Shown here in pieces: positions 17,178 to 26,405 of a DNA stretch of 64,000 nt. A model generated the notes under the pieces. The model searched no databases. It was not told where the DNA came from and saw nothing but the letters and a program-made list of their open reading frames with translations. The position numbers and the translations under genes were made by a program. How positions within the stretch are numbered: the stretch's first letter is position 1; every line of letters begins with the position of its first letter. The stretch lies in assembly GCF_900116555.1 (NCBI RefSeq), contig NZ_FPAT01000002.1:372001-436000 (forward strand). The letters are read 5' to 3'. This stretch comes from Actinopolyspora lacussalsi subsp. righensis (GTDB taxonomy: Bacteria > Actinomycetota > Actinomycetes > Mycobacteriales > Pseudonocardiaceae).

Positions 17178-17214
17178 ACCCGGGGTGCTCCGGTCCGGCC
17201 GGGGCGCCCCGGGT
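17178..17214 (+). terminator. GC-rich hairpin after catalase
   Basis: ACCCGGGG (17178-17185) pairs with CCCCGGGT (17207-17214). No T-tract follows, as is common for actinobacterial terminators, so the call is moderate. Confidence 0.5.
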
Positions 17215-17248
17215 TGTGCGCGGAGCGTACCGCAGGCCGCGCGCCCGG

Positions 17249-17266
17249 CGATTTCGCGAGAAATCG
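17249..17266 (+). repeat. Palindromic intergenic element, copy 1
   Basis: Core CGATTTCGCGAGAAATCG (7-bp arms around GCGA), followed by ACGC. It lies between the catalase and mycothiol-enzyme genes and upstream of the chosen start of the latter. The same core recurs at 25271, 25391, 49053 and 50795, always in this orientation. Confidence 0.9.
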
Positions 17267-17302
17267 ACGCACGGCGGGGTGGTTCGGCTCTACGGTGTGG
17301 TC

Positions 17303-18106
17303 ATGGGTGTACTGGACCACGAGCGCTACTGCTCGGAGATCGTCACGCAGGCCAAGCTGCTGGGCAAAGCCGTCGACGGCGCGGAACCGGACTCGGCCGT
17401 ACCGAGCTGCCCGGAGTGGAACCTGGAGCGGTTGATGCTGCATCTGGGAGGTGAGTACCGCTGGGCGGAGCGGATCGTGCGCACGCGTGATCAGGTAGAG
17501 ATCTGTGCCGCCCATGCCGACGGTGCCCCCGAGCCCACGGGGCAGGATTCGGCTTCCCTCGGGACATGGTTGGTCGAGGGGGCCGAGGGCCTCGCGGATG
17601 CGCTGCGTGGCGCGGGACCGGAGGCGGAGGTCTGGAATCCGATCGCCGGAGTACCGCGGAACGCGCTCTCGTGGGCTCGACGCATGACGCACGAGACGCT
17701 GTTGCACCGGGCCGACGCGGAGTTCACGGTCGGTGCGGAGTTCACATCGGATCCAGAGCTCGCGGTGGACGCGCTGGACGAGTGGATGCTGCTGTGCGCG
17801 CTGCCGCAGTTATCGCAGGCCGATCCCGAGCTGCGGCGGCTGTTCGGTGACGGGAACACGGTGCACCTGCACGCCACCGACGTGCCCGAGGAGCTCGCGG
17901 CGGAGTGGTTGGTCGACCTGAGTGGGGAGCCGATCACCTGGCGTCGTGCGCACGAGAAGGCGACCGTGGCGCTACGGGGGTCGCTGACGGGATTGCTGCT
18001 GGCCGCCTACCTGCGAAAGCCGTTGTCCGATTCGGACCTCGAGGTGCTCGGCGATACCGAGCTGCTGCGCGGCTGGTTGGAGCGCGTCACCGTCTGGTTC
18101 CGCTAG
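17303..18106 (+). CDS. Mycothiol-dependent maleylpyruvate isomerase-family protein
   Basis: 267 aa. The N-terminal DinB-like four-helix bundle carries SCPEWNLERLMLHLGGEYRW, with the histidine and the tryptophan typical of the family. A second metal-ligand region MTHETLLHRADAE (about 130) and a C-terminal sterol-carrier-like domain (HATDVPEELAAEW, then RGSLTGLLLAAYLRKPL) follow. Such proteins are mycothiol S-transferases or isomerases, typical of actinobacteria. ATG at 17303 lies just after a palindromic element, and upstream in-frame codons run through that element, so the ATG is preferred. The substrate is unknown. Confidence 0.85.
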   Translation: MGVLDHERYCSEIVTQAKLLGKAVDGAEPDSAVPSCPEWNLERLMLHLGGEYRWAERIVRTRDQVEICAAHADGAPEPTGQDSASLGTWLVEGAEGLADALRGAGPEAEVWNPIAGVPRNALSWARRMTHETLLHRADAEFTVGAEFTSDPELAVDALDEWMLLCALPQLSQADPELRRLFGDGNTVHLHATDVPEELAAEWLVDLSGEPITWRRAHEKATVALRGSLTGLLLAAYLRKPLSDSDLEVLGDTELLRGWLERVTVWFR

Positions 18107-18143
18107 GTTCCGCGCGGTTCGGCGGCCGTGCGGATGCGTCACC

Positions 18144-18185
18144 GGCGGACGGCGCCGCGCCTACCCGGGCACGGCGCCGTCCGCC
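18144..18185. terminator. Bidirectional hairpin between convergent genes
   Basis: A 14-bp perfect stem (GGCGGACGGCGCCG at 18144-18157 with its complement at 18172-18185) lies between the plus-strand mycothiol enzyme and the minus-strand peroxidase, ten bases before the latter's stop. No clear T-run. Confidence 0.75.
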
Positions 18186-18194
18186 AGTGGCTCG

Positions 18195-19661
18195 TCACTC
18201 CACCGAGACCACCCCGGCGTAGCGCAGCAGGTCGACGATCCCGAACTCGCTGCCCACGCCACCGATCGTGGGTTCCCAGCGCGGGAACACCGACAGGTAG
18301 GAACTCGGATCCGCCCGCAGCAGGCCGACCAGCGTCTCGGCGACGATGCGGCCGCCGACCGGACCGAGCTGTCGTCCCCCGCGCAGCACCTCGGCTTCCT
18401 TCAGCAGGTAGTACCAGAGGTATATCGGCCCCTCGCTCTCCAGCTCCTCGTCGCTGAGCGGGATCTCACCGATCTTGCGGGCCACGTCCTGCCCCGAGGG
18501 GAGCTGTTGCGTCTCGCTGCGCAACAGGTTGCGCACCACGAGCGAGCGCAGCTGCGACGGCAACGCACCGTCGACCGCGCCCGGAACGGCACGGATGGGC
18601 AGATCCAGCAGTCGCGTGTTGATCGCGGCCTCGAACCGCTTGGCCTGCGTGGCGCGTGTTTCCTCGTCCGCCTGGAAGAAGTAGCGCCAGTCCACCGTGT
18701 CCTCCGGCGCCACCGGTCCGCCGTTCAGATCCGTTCTGGGAACGCCGGGCGCCTCCGGATCCTCCGGAAAGATCGGTGCGAAGAAGGACTCGTTGACCCG
18801 GTAGTGCGAACGGATGGTGGCGTGGCCGAACCGGAAACCGGCCACCGCGAACTCCACCGGGATGAACGGATCACCGCTCGGGTCGAAGAACCGCGGTCCG
18901 TTCTCGGCTATGTCGTTCATCAGGTCCTCGCCGACCACCAGCGGGAGGAACTGATTGCGTACGATCCATTGGAAGTGCCAGCGCACCAACTGTTGTGCGG
19001 TGGCCAGGAGATCGTCGTAGTAATTGCTCAACGTCAGCAGTTCGGTGGTCGACCGGCCTTCCTCCGGCCGTTCGGGTGCTTCGGGAAACACTTGGCCGAA
19101 GACATCGGTGATTTCACCGGATCGAAGTTCGTCCACGATCCGGTTGTGGAACTTAGCGAATGCCAGATGCAGTTGCGATATAATCAGATTCTCGTCGTTG
19201 CGCGGATCGCCGATCAACGCCACTCCCTCCGGAGTTCGGGCGTGATCGTGTCCCCCTTCGGCGATCGCGAGTTTGGTCTGCTGTGACTCGGCGTCGTAGA
19301 GGAGTTCGTCGACGGCCGGACCGCCGCCGTACAGGTGGTCCAGATCGAGGCGCGGTGAGCGGAAACTGCGCAGGGCTTCGGGGTCGACCCGCTGTTCCAG
19401 GCTGCTGGTCGGATCGAACGTGATGTTGTGGTCGATGAACTGTCCGAGAAAGGTGAACCCCGAGTCGAGGACCGGGTTCTGTTGCTCGTCGGTCGTGGTT
19501 CCGGAATCCATTTTTCCACCAGGTAGGCCGAACTCCTCGGCGAGTTCCGGCCCGGTGGCCCTTCTGGGTTCGATCGTCGGAAACATTCTGCCGAATCTGC
19601 CGGTAACCGCACCGTTTCGTGCGGCCGACTGCCCCCGGTTCCGCGATCCGTGTACCGTCAT
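18195..19661 (-). CDS. Animal-type haem peroxidase (peroxidase-cyclooxygenase superfamily)
   Basis: 488 aa. Distal haem-linked Asp77-His78 in GQFIDHNITFD and proximal His280 in FRFGHATIRSHY match bacterial members of the myeloperoxidase-like superfamily. A PRNDENLIISQLHLAFAKFH helix near 153-172 is the expected equivalent of the NE..xLxxLHtlF segment. No signal peptide is apparent at this start. ATG at 19661 has GGGAG 8 nt upstream; the frame runs open to 19871, but the extension is low quality. Substrate unknown; halide or phenol oxidation is typical of the superfamily. Confidence 0.88.
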   Translation of the reverse strand: MTVHGSRNRGQSAARNGAVTGRFGRMFPTIEPRRATGPELAEEFGLPGGKMDSGTTTDEQQNPVLDSGFTFLGQFIDHNITFDPTSSLEQRVDPEALRSFRSPRLDLDHLYGGGPAVDELLYDAESQQTKLAIAEGGHDHARTPEGVALIGDPRNDENLIISQLHLAFAKFHNRIVDELRSGEITDVFGQVFPEAPERPEEGRSTTELLTLSNYYDDLLATAQQLVRWHFQWIVRNQFLPLVVGEDLMNDIAENGPRFFDPSGDPFIPVEFAVAGFRFGHATIRSHYRVNESFFAPIFPEDPEAPGVPRTDLNGGPVAPEDTVDWRYFFQADEETRATQAKRFEAAINTRLLDLPIRAVPGAVDGALPSQLRSLVVRNLLRSETQQLPSGQDVARKIGEIPLSDEELESEGPIYLWYYLLKEAEVLRGGRQLGPVGGRIVAETLVGLLRADPSSYLSVFPRWEPTIGGVGSEFGIVDLLRYAGVVSVE

Positions 19662-19968
19662 GAACAAACTCCCGCTTTGGTTTTCATGCGGCGAACATCG
19701 CCAAAGGATCGAATGTCTCTCGCCCCCCATGAACAGACCTTCGGTCGTTCCCGATGCGCCTGCGATCGTCTCCTCGCGAATCCGCGCGCGAAGAGATACT
19801 TCCTTACGGAGAGATCCGGTTCCCAATCGGATCCGTAAACGAAAGTAGTGGATTTCACTCGACAGTGACAATCAACTACTCGGTAAGTCACTCGAATGGA
19901 GCAGAGTTAGGATTTCGACAGCACGGGAGGTAGCGGGAGAACCGGGTAAGCCTGCCGATCAGCCCCGA
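19662..19968. other. Intergenic stretch, AT-richer
   Basis: About 300 bp upstream of the peroxidase gene with no supported ORF. It is less GC-rich than its flanks and presumably holds the peroxidase promoter. Confidence 0.35.
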
Positions 19969-21693
19969 TCAGCCCCGGGCACGTGTCACCGTTCGCAACA
20001 GGCCGGGCGTCAACCGCGAGAGCAGCAGGCCCGCCCTGGCCTCCGGCGTGATCGGTGCGACGGCTCGGTCGCGGCGAACCGCCCGCAGGATCTCCGCCGC
20101 GGCGCTCTCAGGGGTGAAGGCGCGACGACGATAGAGGCGCCCCGCTCGTTCCCGCTTGCGCCGTTGCTGTTCGGGAGAGCTGCCCACGAAGGTCGTCGTG
20201 TCGGTTATGCCGGAGCTGACCACTCCCGGGCACACCGCGGTGACCCCGATGCCGTGCGCGGACAGCTCACCCCGCAGTCGTTCGGAGAGGGCGAGTACCG
20301 CGGCCTTGGAACTCGCGTAGGCGGGCAGCCCCGGTACGGGCAGATAGGCCGCCGCCGAGGCCACGTTGACGATCCGGCCGCCCTCGCCGCGCTCGATCAG
20401 CTGTTCGGCGAACGCCCGGCAACCGTGGATCACGCCCCACAGGTTCACGTCCAGGACCCGTTGCCAGTCGGCCTCCGTGGTGTCCATGAAGGAACCGGAC
20501 ATGCCGATCCCGGCGTTGTTGATCACTATGTCGGCTACGCCGTGTTCCTCCCGTACCCGTTCGGCCAGCTCCCGCACCGAGGAGCCCGTCGCCACGTCCA
20601 CGCCGTACCCCGCGGCCACGGCCCCCTGATCGCGCAGCCGCGCCGCGGTCAGCCGCGCCGCGGCTTCGTCCACATCGGCCGCCACGATCTCGGCGCCCTC
20701 CGCCGCGAAGGCGTGCGCGGTGGCACGACCTATCCCGCTTCCCGCTCCGGTGACCACGACGAGCCGGTCCGCGAAACCCCGCTGATCGACGTCGGTTCGG
20801 GCTCTGCGCAGTTCCCTGGACTGTTCCCCGCCCTCCAGGTGCCGGACGAACTCCGCTGTGACGTGGGCGATCCGTTCCGGGGAGCTGCGGGGCAGCCAGT
20901 GCCCGCCCCGCAGGTGCCGCACCCGCAGGTCCTCGACCCAGCGGTCGATCTCGGTCTGCATGGGGGTTCCGACGAAGGAATCGCCCGTGGGGGCGAGTAC
21001 CTGCACCGGTACCGAGGTGGCGCGTGGGGTCGGAGCGCGGAACCGCCGCGAGGTGTTCCTGCGGTACAGCGCGAGCCCGGCCACCCCGTCACTGGTTCGC
21101 GCCGTGATGTGCCGAGCACTGGGGTCCAGCAGCCGTATCACCCGCCGCATGATGCCGGTGCGCCACGCCAGTTCGGGGATGACGGGAAGCTGGAAGAAAC
21201 CGATGTAGCCGGAGTGCGTGAGTTGGCTCACCAGGTCGCGGAGCCCTCGCGGCGTGGGACGGCGCAGTTTGCTCCGCATCCACTCGCCCGCGTGGTCGAG
21301 GGAGGGCCCGGAGATCGTGGTGAAGGAGCGGATTCGTTCCCGCAGCCGCGGCTCGGTGACGGCTTGCCACGCCTGGATCGATCCCCAGTCGTGGGCCAGC
21401 AGGTGCACGGGGCGTTCGGGACTGACCTCGTCCATGACCCGTTCCAGGTCGGCGGCGAGCCGGTCGAGGTCGTAGGCGTCGTTCCGGCGGGGCCTGTCCG
21501 ATTCGCCCGCGCCCCGCACGTCGTAGGTGACCACGTGATACCGCTCGGCGAGCATGGGGACCACCTCGTCCCAGACGTGCCGGTCGTCGGGATACCCGTG
21601 TACGCACACGATGCACGGCCGTGCACGGTCGCCGTGCTCGCGCACCGCGAGCCGGATTCCGTCGCTGGTGTGTACTCGCGGACTAGCCGTCAT
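19969..21693 (-). CDS. ephD: EphD-type fusion: alpha/beta hydrolase plus SDR
   Basis: 574 aa two-domain protein. Residues 1-290 are an epoxide-hydrolase-like alpha/beta hydrolase: CVHGYPDD oxyanion motif, nucleophile D in LLAHDWGS, and catalytic His in RGGHWLPR. Residues about 305-574 are a short-chain dehydrogenase with TGAGSGIGRATA, NNAGIGMSG and YASSKAAV (YxxxK). The fusion equals M. tuberculosis EphD (Rv2214c), linked there to oxidation/reduction of mycolic or lipid substrates. ATG at 21693 has GAGGA 8 nt upstream. Confidence 0.87.
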   Translation of the reverse strand: MTASPRVHTSDGIRLAVREHGDRARPCIVCVHGYPDDRHVWDEVVPMLAERYHVVTYDVRGAGESDRPRRNDAYDLDRLAADLERVMDEVSPERPVHLLAHDWGSIQAWQAVTEPRLRERIRSFTTISGPSLDHAGEWMRSKLRRPTPRGLRDLVSQLTHSGYIGFFQLPVIPELAWRTGIMRRVIRLLDPSARHITARTSDGVAGLALYRRNTSRRFRAPTPRATSVPVQVLAPTGDSFVGTPMQTEIDRWVEDLRVRHLRGGHWLPRSSPERIAHVTAEFVRHLEGGEQSRELRRARTDVDQRGFADRLVVVTGAGSGIGRATAHAFAAEGAEIVAADVDEAAARLTAARLRDQGAVAAGYGVDVATGSSVRELAERVREEHGVADIVINNAGIGMSGSFMDTTEADWQRVLDVNLWGVIHGCRAFAEQLIERGEGGRIVNVASAAAYLPVPGLPAYASSKAAVLALSERLRGELSAHGIGVTAVCPGVVSSGITDTTTFVGSSPEQQRRKRERAGRLYRRRAFTPESAAAEILRAVRRDRAVAPITPEARAGLLLSRLTPGLLRTVTRARG

Positions 21694-21877
21694 GATCACG
21701 TCCTCGTCGGGGGTCCCGAAGCCGTCGGCCCGCCCGGGGCGGGCAACCGACCGGTCCGGGCGTTATTTCGTCCGGCCCGATCGACGAAGTAACTGTTACC
21801 ACGAGTAACAGTAGGTTGTCGAACACCGAGCGGCACCGGTGATCCGCCGCGAGTCGTCGACTCACGTCCCGCTCTCG

Positions 21878-22807
21878 TTATCCCTGGGCAGGCGGAGGAA
21901 GGAGCGTGTCGGCGGTTCGGGTGATCGTGTCCAGCGCGGTGGCGATCGCCGGGCGGTCCCGGCTGCCGAGCCTGTTGGTCGCCAGAATGCGGCGTGCCGG
22001 TGCCGGTGCCGGTTCGCCGCGCAGCGGGATGCGGGTGACGGGCCAGTCCTGGTGCAGCCTGGCGAGCCTGGGAACGAGGATGATGCCGAAGTCGTGGGCC
22101 ACCAGGGCTGTTCCGGTCTCCCACTCGTCGGCGTAGTGCGCGACGTCCGGAGTGAACCCGGCCGCCATGCACGCGGTGCGCACCAGGTGGTGGTAGGTGC
22201 TGCCCGGCCGTCCCAGTATCCACGACTCGTCGGCGGCGTCGGCGAGCGTGACCGTCCGGCGCTCGGTCAGGTGGTGGTGCTCGGGTACCACCAGGTCGAG
22301 CGGATCGTCGAGCAGTGGATGCTGGTCGAAGCGGGTGTCCGATGCGGGCGGCGTGTCGTCGGTGGCGATCAGTAGTGCCAGATCGGCATCGCCCGCCAGC
22401 AGCAGATCGAAGCAGCGCGCCGGTTCGGCCTCGATGACCCGGACCCGCAGGTGCGGGTAGTGGTCCCTTAGCGCGGCGGCAGCCGGGGGAAGCAGGTGAG
22501 TCGCCGCGGTGGAGAAGCCGCACACGGTGAACGAGCCCTCGGGTTCGTCGGTGGCGGCGGCCAATTCCGCCCGGGCGCGCTCGGCCTGTGCGGACAGCAC
22601 CTCGGCGTGGCGCAGCACGGTCGTGGCGGCGGCGGTCAATCGGATGCCGCGTCCCGACTGGGTGATCAGTTCCACTCCGAGCTCGGCGGCGAGCTGACGC
22701 AACTGATGTGACACGGCCGAGGGCGTGTAGTGCAACGCCTGGGCGGCGGCGGTGACCGTGCCGTGGTGGGCCACCAGCTGCAGCACCCGCAACTTCGGAT
22801 CGATCAT
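21878..22807 (-). CDS. LysR-family transcriptional regulator
   Basis: 309 aa. The N-terminal winged helix-turn-helix (KLRVLQLVAHHGTVTAAAQA followed by LHYTPSAVSHQLRQLAAELG) is at residues 4-43, followed by the LysR substrate-binding fold. ATG at 22807 begins exactly at the family N-terminus. It is divergent from the MFS gene across an AT-rich gap of about 70 bp, the usual arrangement for a regulator and its target. The inducer is unknown. Confidence 0.9.
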   Translation of the reverse strand: MIDPKLRVLQLVAHHGTVTAAAQALHYTPSAVSHQLRQLAAELGVELITQSGRGIRLTAAATTVLRHAEVLSAQAERARAELAAATDEPEGSFTVCGFSTAATHLLPPAAAALRDHYPHLRVRVIEAEPARCFDLLLAGDADLALLIATDDTPPASDTRFDQHPLLDDPLDLVVPEHHHLTERRTVTLADAADESWILGRPGSTYHHLVRTACMAAGFTPDVAHYADEWETGTALVAHDFGIILVPRLARLHQDWPVTRIPLRGEPAPAPARRILATNRLGSRDRPAIATALDTITRTADTLLPPPAQG

Positions 22808-22879
22808 GTAAATATTTTGCACGAACATATGCGAAAACGTTTGCTTCTCTGCAGCAGTTTTCGTGGACAGACTGGTGTC

Positions 22880-24382
22880 GTGCTGTTCCGGAGATTTTTC
22901 GACGAAGATGGTTCCGGTCCCCGACTCGCCACGGGCAGGCTTGCCACCGGTCGCACCCACGAGGTGCGTACGGCGGTCTACCTGCTGGTCGTGCTCACGG
23001 CGGGGGCCTATCTGCCCAGCCCGTTGTACCCCGACTACCAGCAGGCCTTCGGATTCGGCGATCTCACGATGACGTCGATCTACGCCACCTTCGCACTCGT
23101 CAGCGCGCCCGCCCTGCTGCTGTTCGGCCCGGCTTCGGACGCGCTGGGTCCCCGGACGGTACTGCGCGCTGGCGTGCTGGCCGCCGCGCTCGGTTCGTGC
23201 TGCTTCGCGCTCGCCTCCGGCCCGGCCTGGTTGCTGGTGGGGCGCGCCGCGCAGGGAACAGCGCTGGGAGCCGTGACCGGTGCGACCAGCGCGCTGCTCG
23301 TCGAACGGGCCGCGAACAGGGACAGGTTACGCGCGTCCACAGTGGCCAGCATGGGATTCGTGGCGGGGACCGCCGCCGGGCCGCTCGTCGCGGGGGTGCT
23401 GGCCCAGTACGCGCCCGCGCCCCGCCTCTCGCCCTATCTGGTGCATCTGGCGCTGCTGGCGGTCGGGTGGTGCCTGGTCTCGGCACTGCCCGCGGCCACC
23501 TCCCGGGTGAGTCGTTGGCGCCCGACACGCCCGCGAATACCGGCGGGGATACGCGTTTCGTTCACCACGGCCGCCGCTTCCGGCTTCCTCGCCTGGACCG
23601 GGGCCGGCCTCTTCCTGGCGGTCGTGCCGGTCGTGCTCGGTCGCCGGGCGGGAGTCGAGAATCCGGCGATCACGGGCGCGCTGCTCTGTGCCGTGCTCAC
23701 CTGCTCGGTGCTGATTCAACCGCTGGTGACCCGGTTCGGCCCGCGCCTGGCGCAGCTGCTCGGGCTCGGTGCGTTGCTGAGCGGGCTCGTGCCGCTGGCG
23801 CTGACGGGCGGCGGTTCGCTGTCGGTGACCGTGATCGCGGCGGTGGCCACCGGAGTCGGGCACGGCCTCACCTACAGCGGCGCGGGCGCCACCATCGACG
23901 TGGTAGCTCCCGAACGGCAGCGCGCGGGGGTGACCTCCGCGCTCTACATCGCCTTCTACGCCGGTGCCGGACTGCCCGCTGTGGCGGTCGGACTGCTGAC
24001 CCGCTGGCACGACATGGCCACGGCCGTGTCCTGGTTGGGTGCCGTCGCCGCTTCGCTCGTGCCGATCGTCGTGATGGCGCTGCTGCTGGCCGACCGCAAC
24101 CGGCGGGTGTCGCGTACCGAGTTCCAGGCACGAACCGCCGCCACGTACCAGTCGTTCCGCGAGTCCCGTCGGTTCGGCCGATTCGGTCGACGCGACGTGC
24201 CCGCACACCAGGACCGGTTCGAACCGGCCGATACCGAGCTCACTCGGACAGGAGCCGGGGTCGGCAGCGTTGCGTCCGAGCCGAACGGCGTGGAATTCGA
24301 GCCGAACGGCGCGGGGTCCGAGTCCAGCAGGGCGGGGTTGGAATCCAGCAGCGCGGATTCCGAGCTCAGCCGATCGGGATGA
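22880..24382 (+). CDS. MFS transporter (probable drug/metabolite exporter)
   Basis: About 500 aa, twelve predicted membrane helices. Signatures are PSPLYPDYQ after TM1, FGPASDALGPRTVLRAG (the loop 2-3 motif A) and LLVGRAAQGTALGAVTGATSALLVE in TM4-5. The C-terminal 90 residues are hydrophilic and hold degenerate SEPNGVEFEPNG/ESSRAGLESSSA repeats. GTG at 22880 and ATG at 22829 are both possible starts; the first helix begins around 22980. It is divergent from the LysR gene, which probably controls it. Confidence 0.82.
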   Translation: MLFRRFFDEDGSGPRLATGRLATGRTHEVRTAVYLLVVLTAGAYLPSPLYPDYQQAFGFGDLTMTSIYATFALVSAPALLLFGPASDALGPRTVLRAGVLAAALGSCCFALASGPAWLLVGRAAQGTALGAVTGATSALLVERAANRDRLRASTVASMGFVAGTAAGPLVAGVLAQYAPAPRLSPYLVHLALLAVGWCLVSALPAATSRVSRWRPTRPRIPAGIRVSFTTAAASGFLAWTGAGLFLAVVPVVLGRRAGVENPAITGALLCAVLTCSVLIQPLVTRFGPRLAQLLGLGALLSGLVPLALTGGGSLSVTVIAAVATGVGHGLTYSGAGATIDVVAPERQRAGVTSALYIAFYAGAGLPAVAVGLLTRWHDMATAVSWLGAVAASLVPIVVMALLLADRNRRVSRTEFQARTAATYQSFRESRRFGRFGRRDVPAHQDRFEPADTELTRTGAGVGSVASEPNGVEFEPNGAGSESSRAGLESSSADSELSRSG

Positions 24383-24438
24383 GCCGTCGCGACACGGGCC
24401 AGCGTCGCGTCTTCCGGCCGTACCGGGTGCGAGCGGGG

Positions 24439-25062
24439 TCAGCCGCGGGCCTGTCGAATCCGTTCCAGCAGTCCCGAGATACGTTCGGCGGCCTCCGCCT
24501 GATCGCCTTCGGACAGCGCCGAACCCATCCCGACCGCGACCGCCCCGTTCGCTATCCAGTCGGGAGCCCGGTCCACCGAGACTCCGCCGGTGGGAACCAG
24601 CGGGGCCTGCGGCAGTGCCGCGAGCACGTCCCGCATGCTCTCCGGCGTCCACCTGCTCGCGGGGAACAGCTTGATCGCGTCGGCACCCGCTTCCAGAGCC
24701 CGCACCAGCTCGCTCGGCGTGTCGACACCGGGCAGCACCGCCGCACCGTAGCGGTGGCCGGTGGAGATCACCTCGTCGTGCAGCGACGGCGATACCAGGA
24801 ACCGAGCCCCGGCGTCGACGGCGAGTCGTGCGGAGGTGGCGTCCAGCACGGTGCCCGCCCCCAGCAGCGCGTTCGGGTACTCCGCACGGAGCTCGCGCAA
24901 CACCGTCGTGGCGTCCGGCGTGGTCAGCGAGACCTCCAGTACCTCCAGGCCCGCGTTCAGGCAGGCCGCGGCACGTTGCCTTGCCGTTCGTGCGTCGGCG
25001 GCCCGGACGATACCCACCACCCCGTGCTCGGCGATGGTGCTTGCTACCTGCCAGCGGTACAT
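24439..25062 (-). CDS. KDPG/KDPGal aldolase
   Basis: 207 aa class I aldolase. E47 in EVSLTTPDA matches the conserved EITLRTP glutamate, GAGTVLDA follows, the Schiff-base lysine is in DAIKLFPAS, and VPTGGVS closes the phosphate site. It cleaves 2-keto-3-deoxy-6-phospho-gluconate or -galactonate to pyruvate and glyceraldehyde-3-phosphate. With the dgoD, kinase, lactonase and GntR genes it most likely acts on KDPGal in galactonate breakdown. About 390 bp containing repeats separates it from the kinase gene upstream. Confidence 0.9.
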   Translation of the reverse strand: MYRWQVASTIAEHGVVGIVRAADARTARQRAAACLNAGLEVLEVSLTTPDATTVLRELRAEYPNALLGAGTVLDATSARLAVDAGARFLVSPSLHDEVISTGHRYGAAVLPGVDTPSELVRALEAGADAIKLFPASRWTPESMRDVLAALPQAPLVPTGGVSVDRAPDWIANGAVAVGMGSALSEGDQAEAAERISGLLERIRQARG

Positions 25063-25144
25063 TCCACTCCTCCGTACAGAACTCGAAACGGTATTCGTGT
25101 GCGCGCTCGGTTAGCCGGCACGTGAGTCGGCGCCTTGCTGTGTT

Positions 25145-25184
25145 GGGCCGGCTCTTGAGTAGCGACCTACGCGGCGAGCGGCCC
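25145..25184. repeat. Hairpin with GTAG-CGAC-CTAC core, copy 1
   Basis: An inner hairpin GTAGCGACCTAC (25159-25170) is enclosed by an outer stem GGGCCGgCTC / GAGCGGCCC. The same inner core with a different but complementary outer stem occurs at 48920-48959, so the stem covaries. Confidence 0.65.
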
Positions 25185-25270
25185 GGCCTTGCAATGCATC
25201 CGACTCACGCACCGGGGACCCATGCGCTGCGACACTCACGGTCGCTTCCCGGTGGTTGCTCCCACGGCGG

Positions 25271-25288
25271 CGATTTCGCGAGAAATCG
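25271..25288 (+). repeat. Palindromic intergenic element, copy 2
   Basis: Exact core CGATTTCGCGAGAAATCG. Beyond one G/A mismatch the flanks CGGCG / CGCCG extend the stem by five pairs. It lies between the aldolase and kinase genes. Confidence 0.9.
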
Positions 25289-25390
25289 ACGCCGCACGGG
25301 AGAACCCGCGGCGGTGCCGATTGCGTAAGTGGTGGGAGCTCGGCTCGCGGGAGTGGTGGGAGTGCGGCCCCGTGCCGTCCCACCGCCCGG

Positions 25391-25408
25391 CGATTTCGCG
25401 AGAAATCG
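25391..25408 (+). repeat. Palindromic intergenic element, copy 3
   Basis: Exact core CGATTTCGCGAGAAATCG, 120 bp after copy 2 in the same intergenic gap and in the same orientation. The gap 25063-25454 holds no gene; it consists largely of these repeats. Confidence 0.9.
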
Positions 25409-25454
25409 GCGCCACCGGGGCCGCGCCGACTCCACGATGCTTGGTCGAATGGCG

Positions 25455-26405
25455 TCAGCGCGTGGTGACCTGCTCGTCACCCACGGCCAGATCCCGCAGC
25501 CGCGAGTCAGGGAGGCCGTCCATGTCCCCGAGAATCTGCACCACGCTGCCCGCCACGGTGGCGGCCTCGGTCAGCGCCTCGGGCACCGAGATCCCCCGCA
25601 GGTGTGCGGACAGGAATCCCGCGTTGAACGCGTCACCGGCTCCCACCGGATCCACGGCGGGCACCTCGGCCGCCCGCTGGAACCACTCCCGCTCACCGTC
25701 GGTGGCCCAGGCCCCGCGCGAGCCCAGCTTGAGCACCACCAGCCGGGCACCCCGTTCGAGCAGCCACCCGGCGGCGGCACGCTCACCGACGCACCCGCTG
25801 ATCTCCTCGGCCTCGTCCAGACCGGTCAGTACCAGGTCGGTTCGCTCGGTGAGTGGGCGCAGCAGCTCCACCCACCGCTCGATCCCGGCCAGTTTGCGCC
25901 GAATGTTGGGATCCAGACTCACCGGAACCCCGGCATTCCGCGCCGCCCGCACCGCCCGTTCGGTGGCCGCTCTCGCGTCCTCGGACAGCGCGGCGGTGAT
26001 GCCGGTCAGGTGCAGCAACCCGGCCCCACTGATCCACTCCTCGTCCACGTCCCCCTCGTGCAGGGCGCTGCCGGCCGAGCCGCTCCGGTAGTAGCAGACC
26101 TCGATGGGGCGGTGCGCGTGCGCGTCGCGCACCAGCAGCCCGGTGGGCAGCGACTCGTCCACCACAGCCCGGGAGACGTCGACTCCTTCGCCGCGCAGGG
26201 TACGCAGCGCGGAACGGCCGAACGGATCGTCGCCCACCCGCCCGAACCACCCCACGCGGTGGCCGAGACGGGCCAGCCCCACGGCCGTGTTCGACTCAGC
26301 TCCGGCGATCGAACGCCGGAACCCCGCCGCGTGCTCCAGCGGCTGCCCCTGCTCCGCCAGCAGCAGCCCCATCGTCTCGCCGAAGGTGATCACCTCGGGG
26401 CTCAA
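25455..26405 (-). CDS. PfkB-family 2-keto-3-deoxy sugar-acid kinase
   Basis: 316 aa ribokinase fold. GAESNTAVGLARLG near 35 is the PfkB signature 1 region, and DPVGAGDAFNAGFLSAHL near 250 is signature 2 with the catalytic aspartate. It phosphorylates KDG or KDGal before aldol cleavage. The TTG at 26405 overlaps the lactonase stop (TTGA) and follows GAGGAGGA by 3-4 nt, which fits coupled translation; GTG at 26393 is an alternative. Operon order is gntR, lactonase, kinase, aldolase. Confidence 0.86.
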   Translation of the reverse strand: MSPEVITFGETMGLLLAEQGQPLEHAAGFRRSIAGAESNTAVGLARLGHRVGWFGRVGDDPFGRSALRTLRGEGVDVSRAVVDESLPTGLLVRDAHAHRPIEVCYYRSGSAGSALHEGDVDEEWISGAGLLHLTGITAALSEDARAATERAVRAARNAGVPVSLDPNIRRKLAGIERWVELLRPLTERTDLVLTGLDEAEEISGCVGERAAAGWLLERGARLVVLKLGSRGAWATDGEREWFQRAAEVPAVDPVGAGDAFNAGFLSAHLRGISVPEALTEAATVAGSVVQILGDMDGLPDSRLRDLAVGDEQVTTR

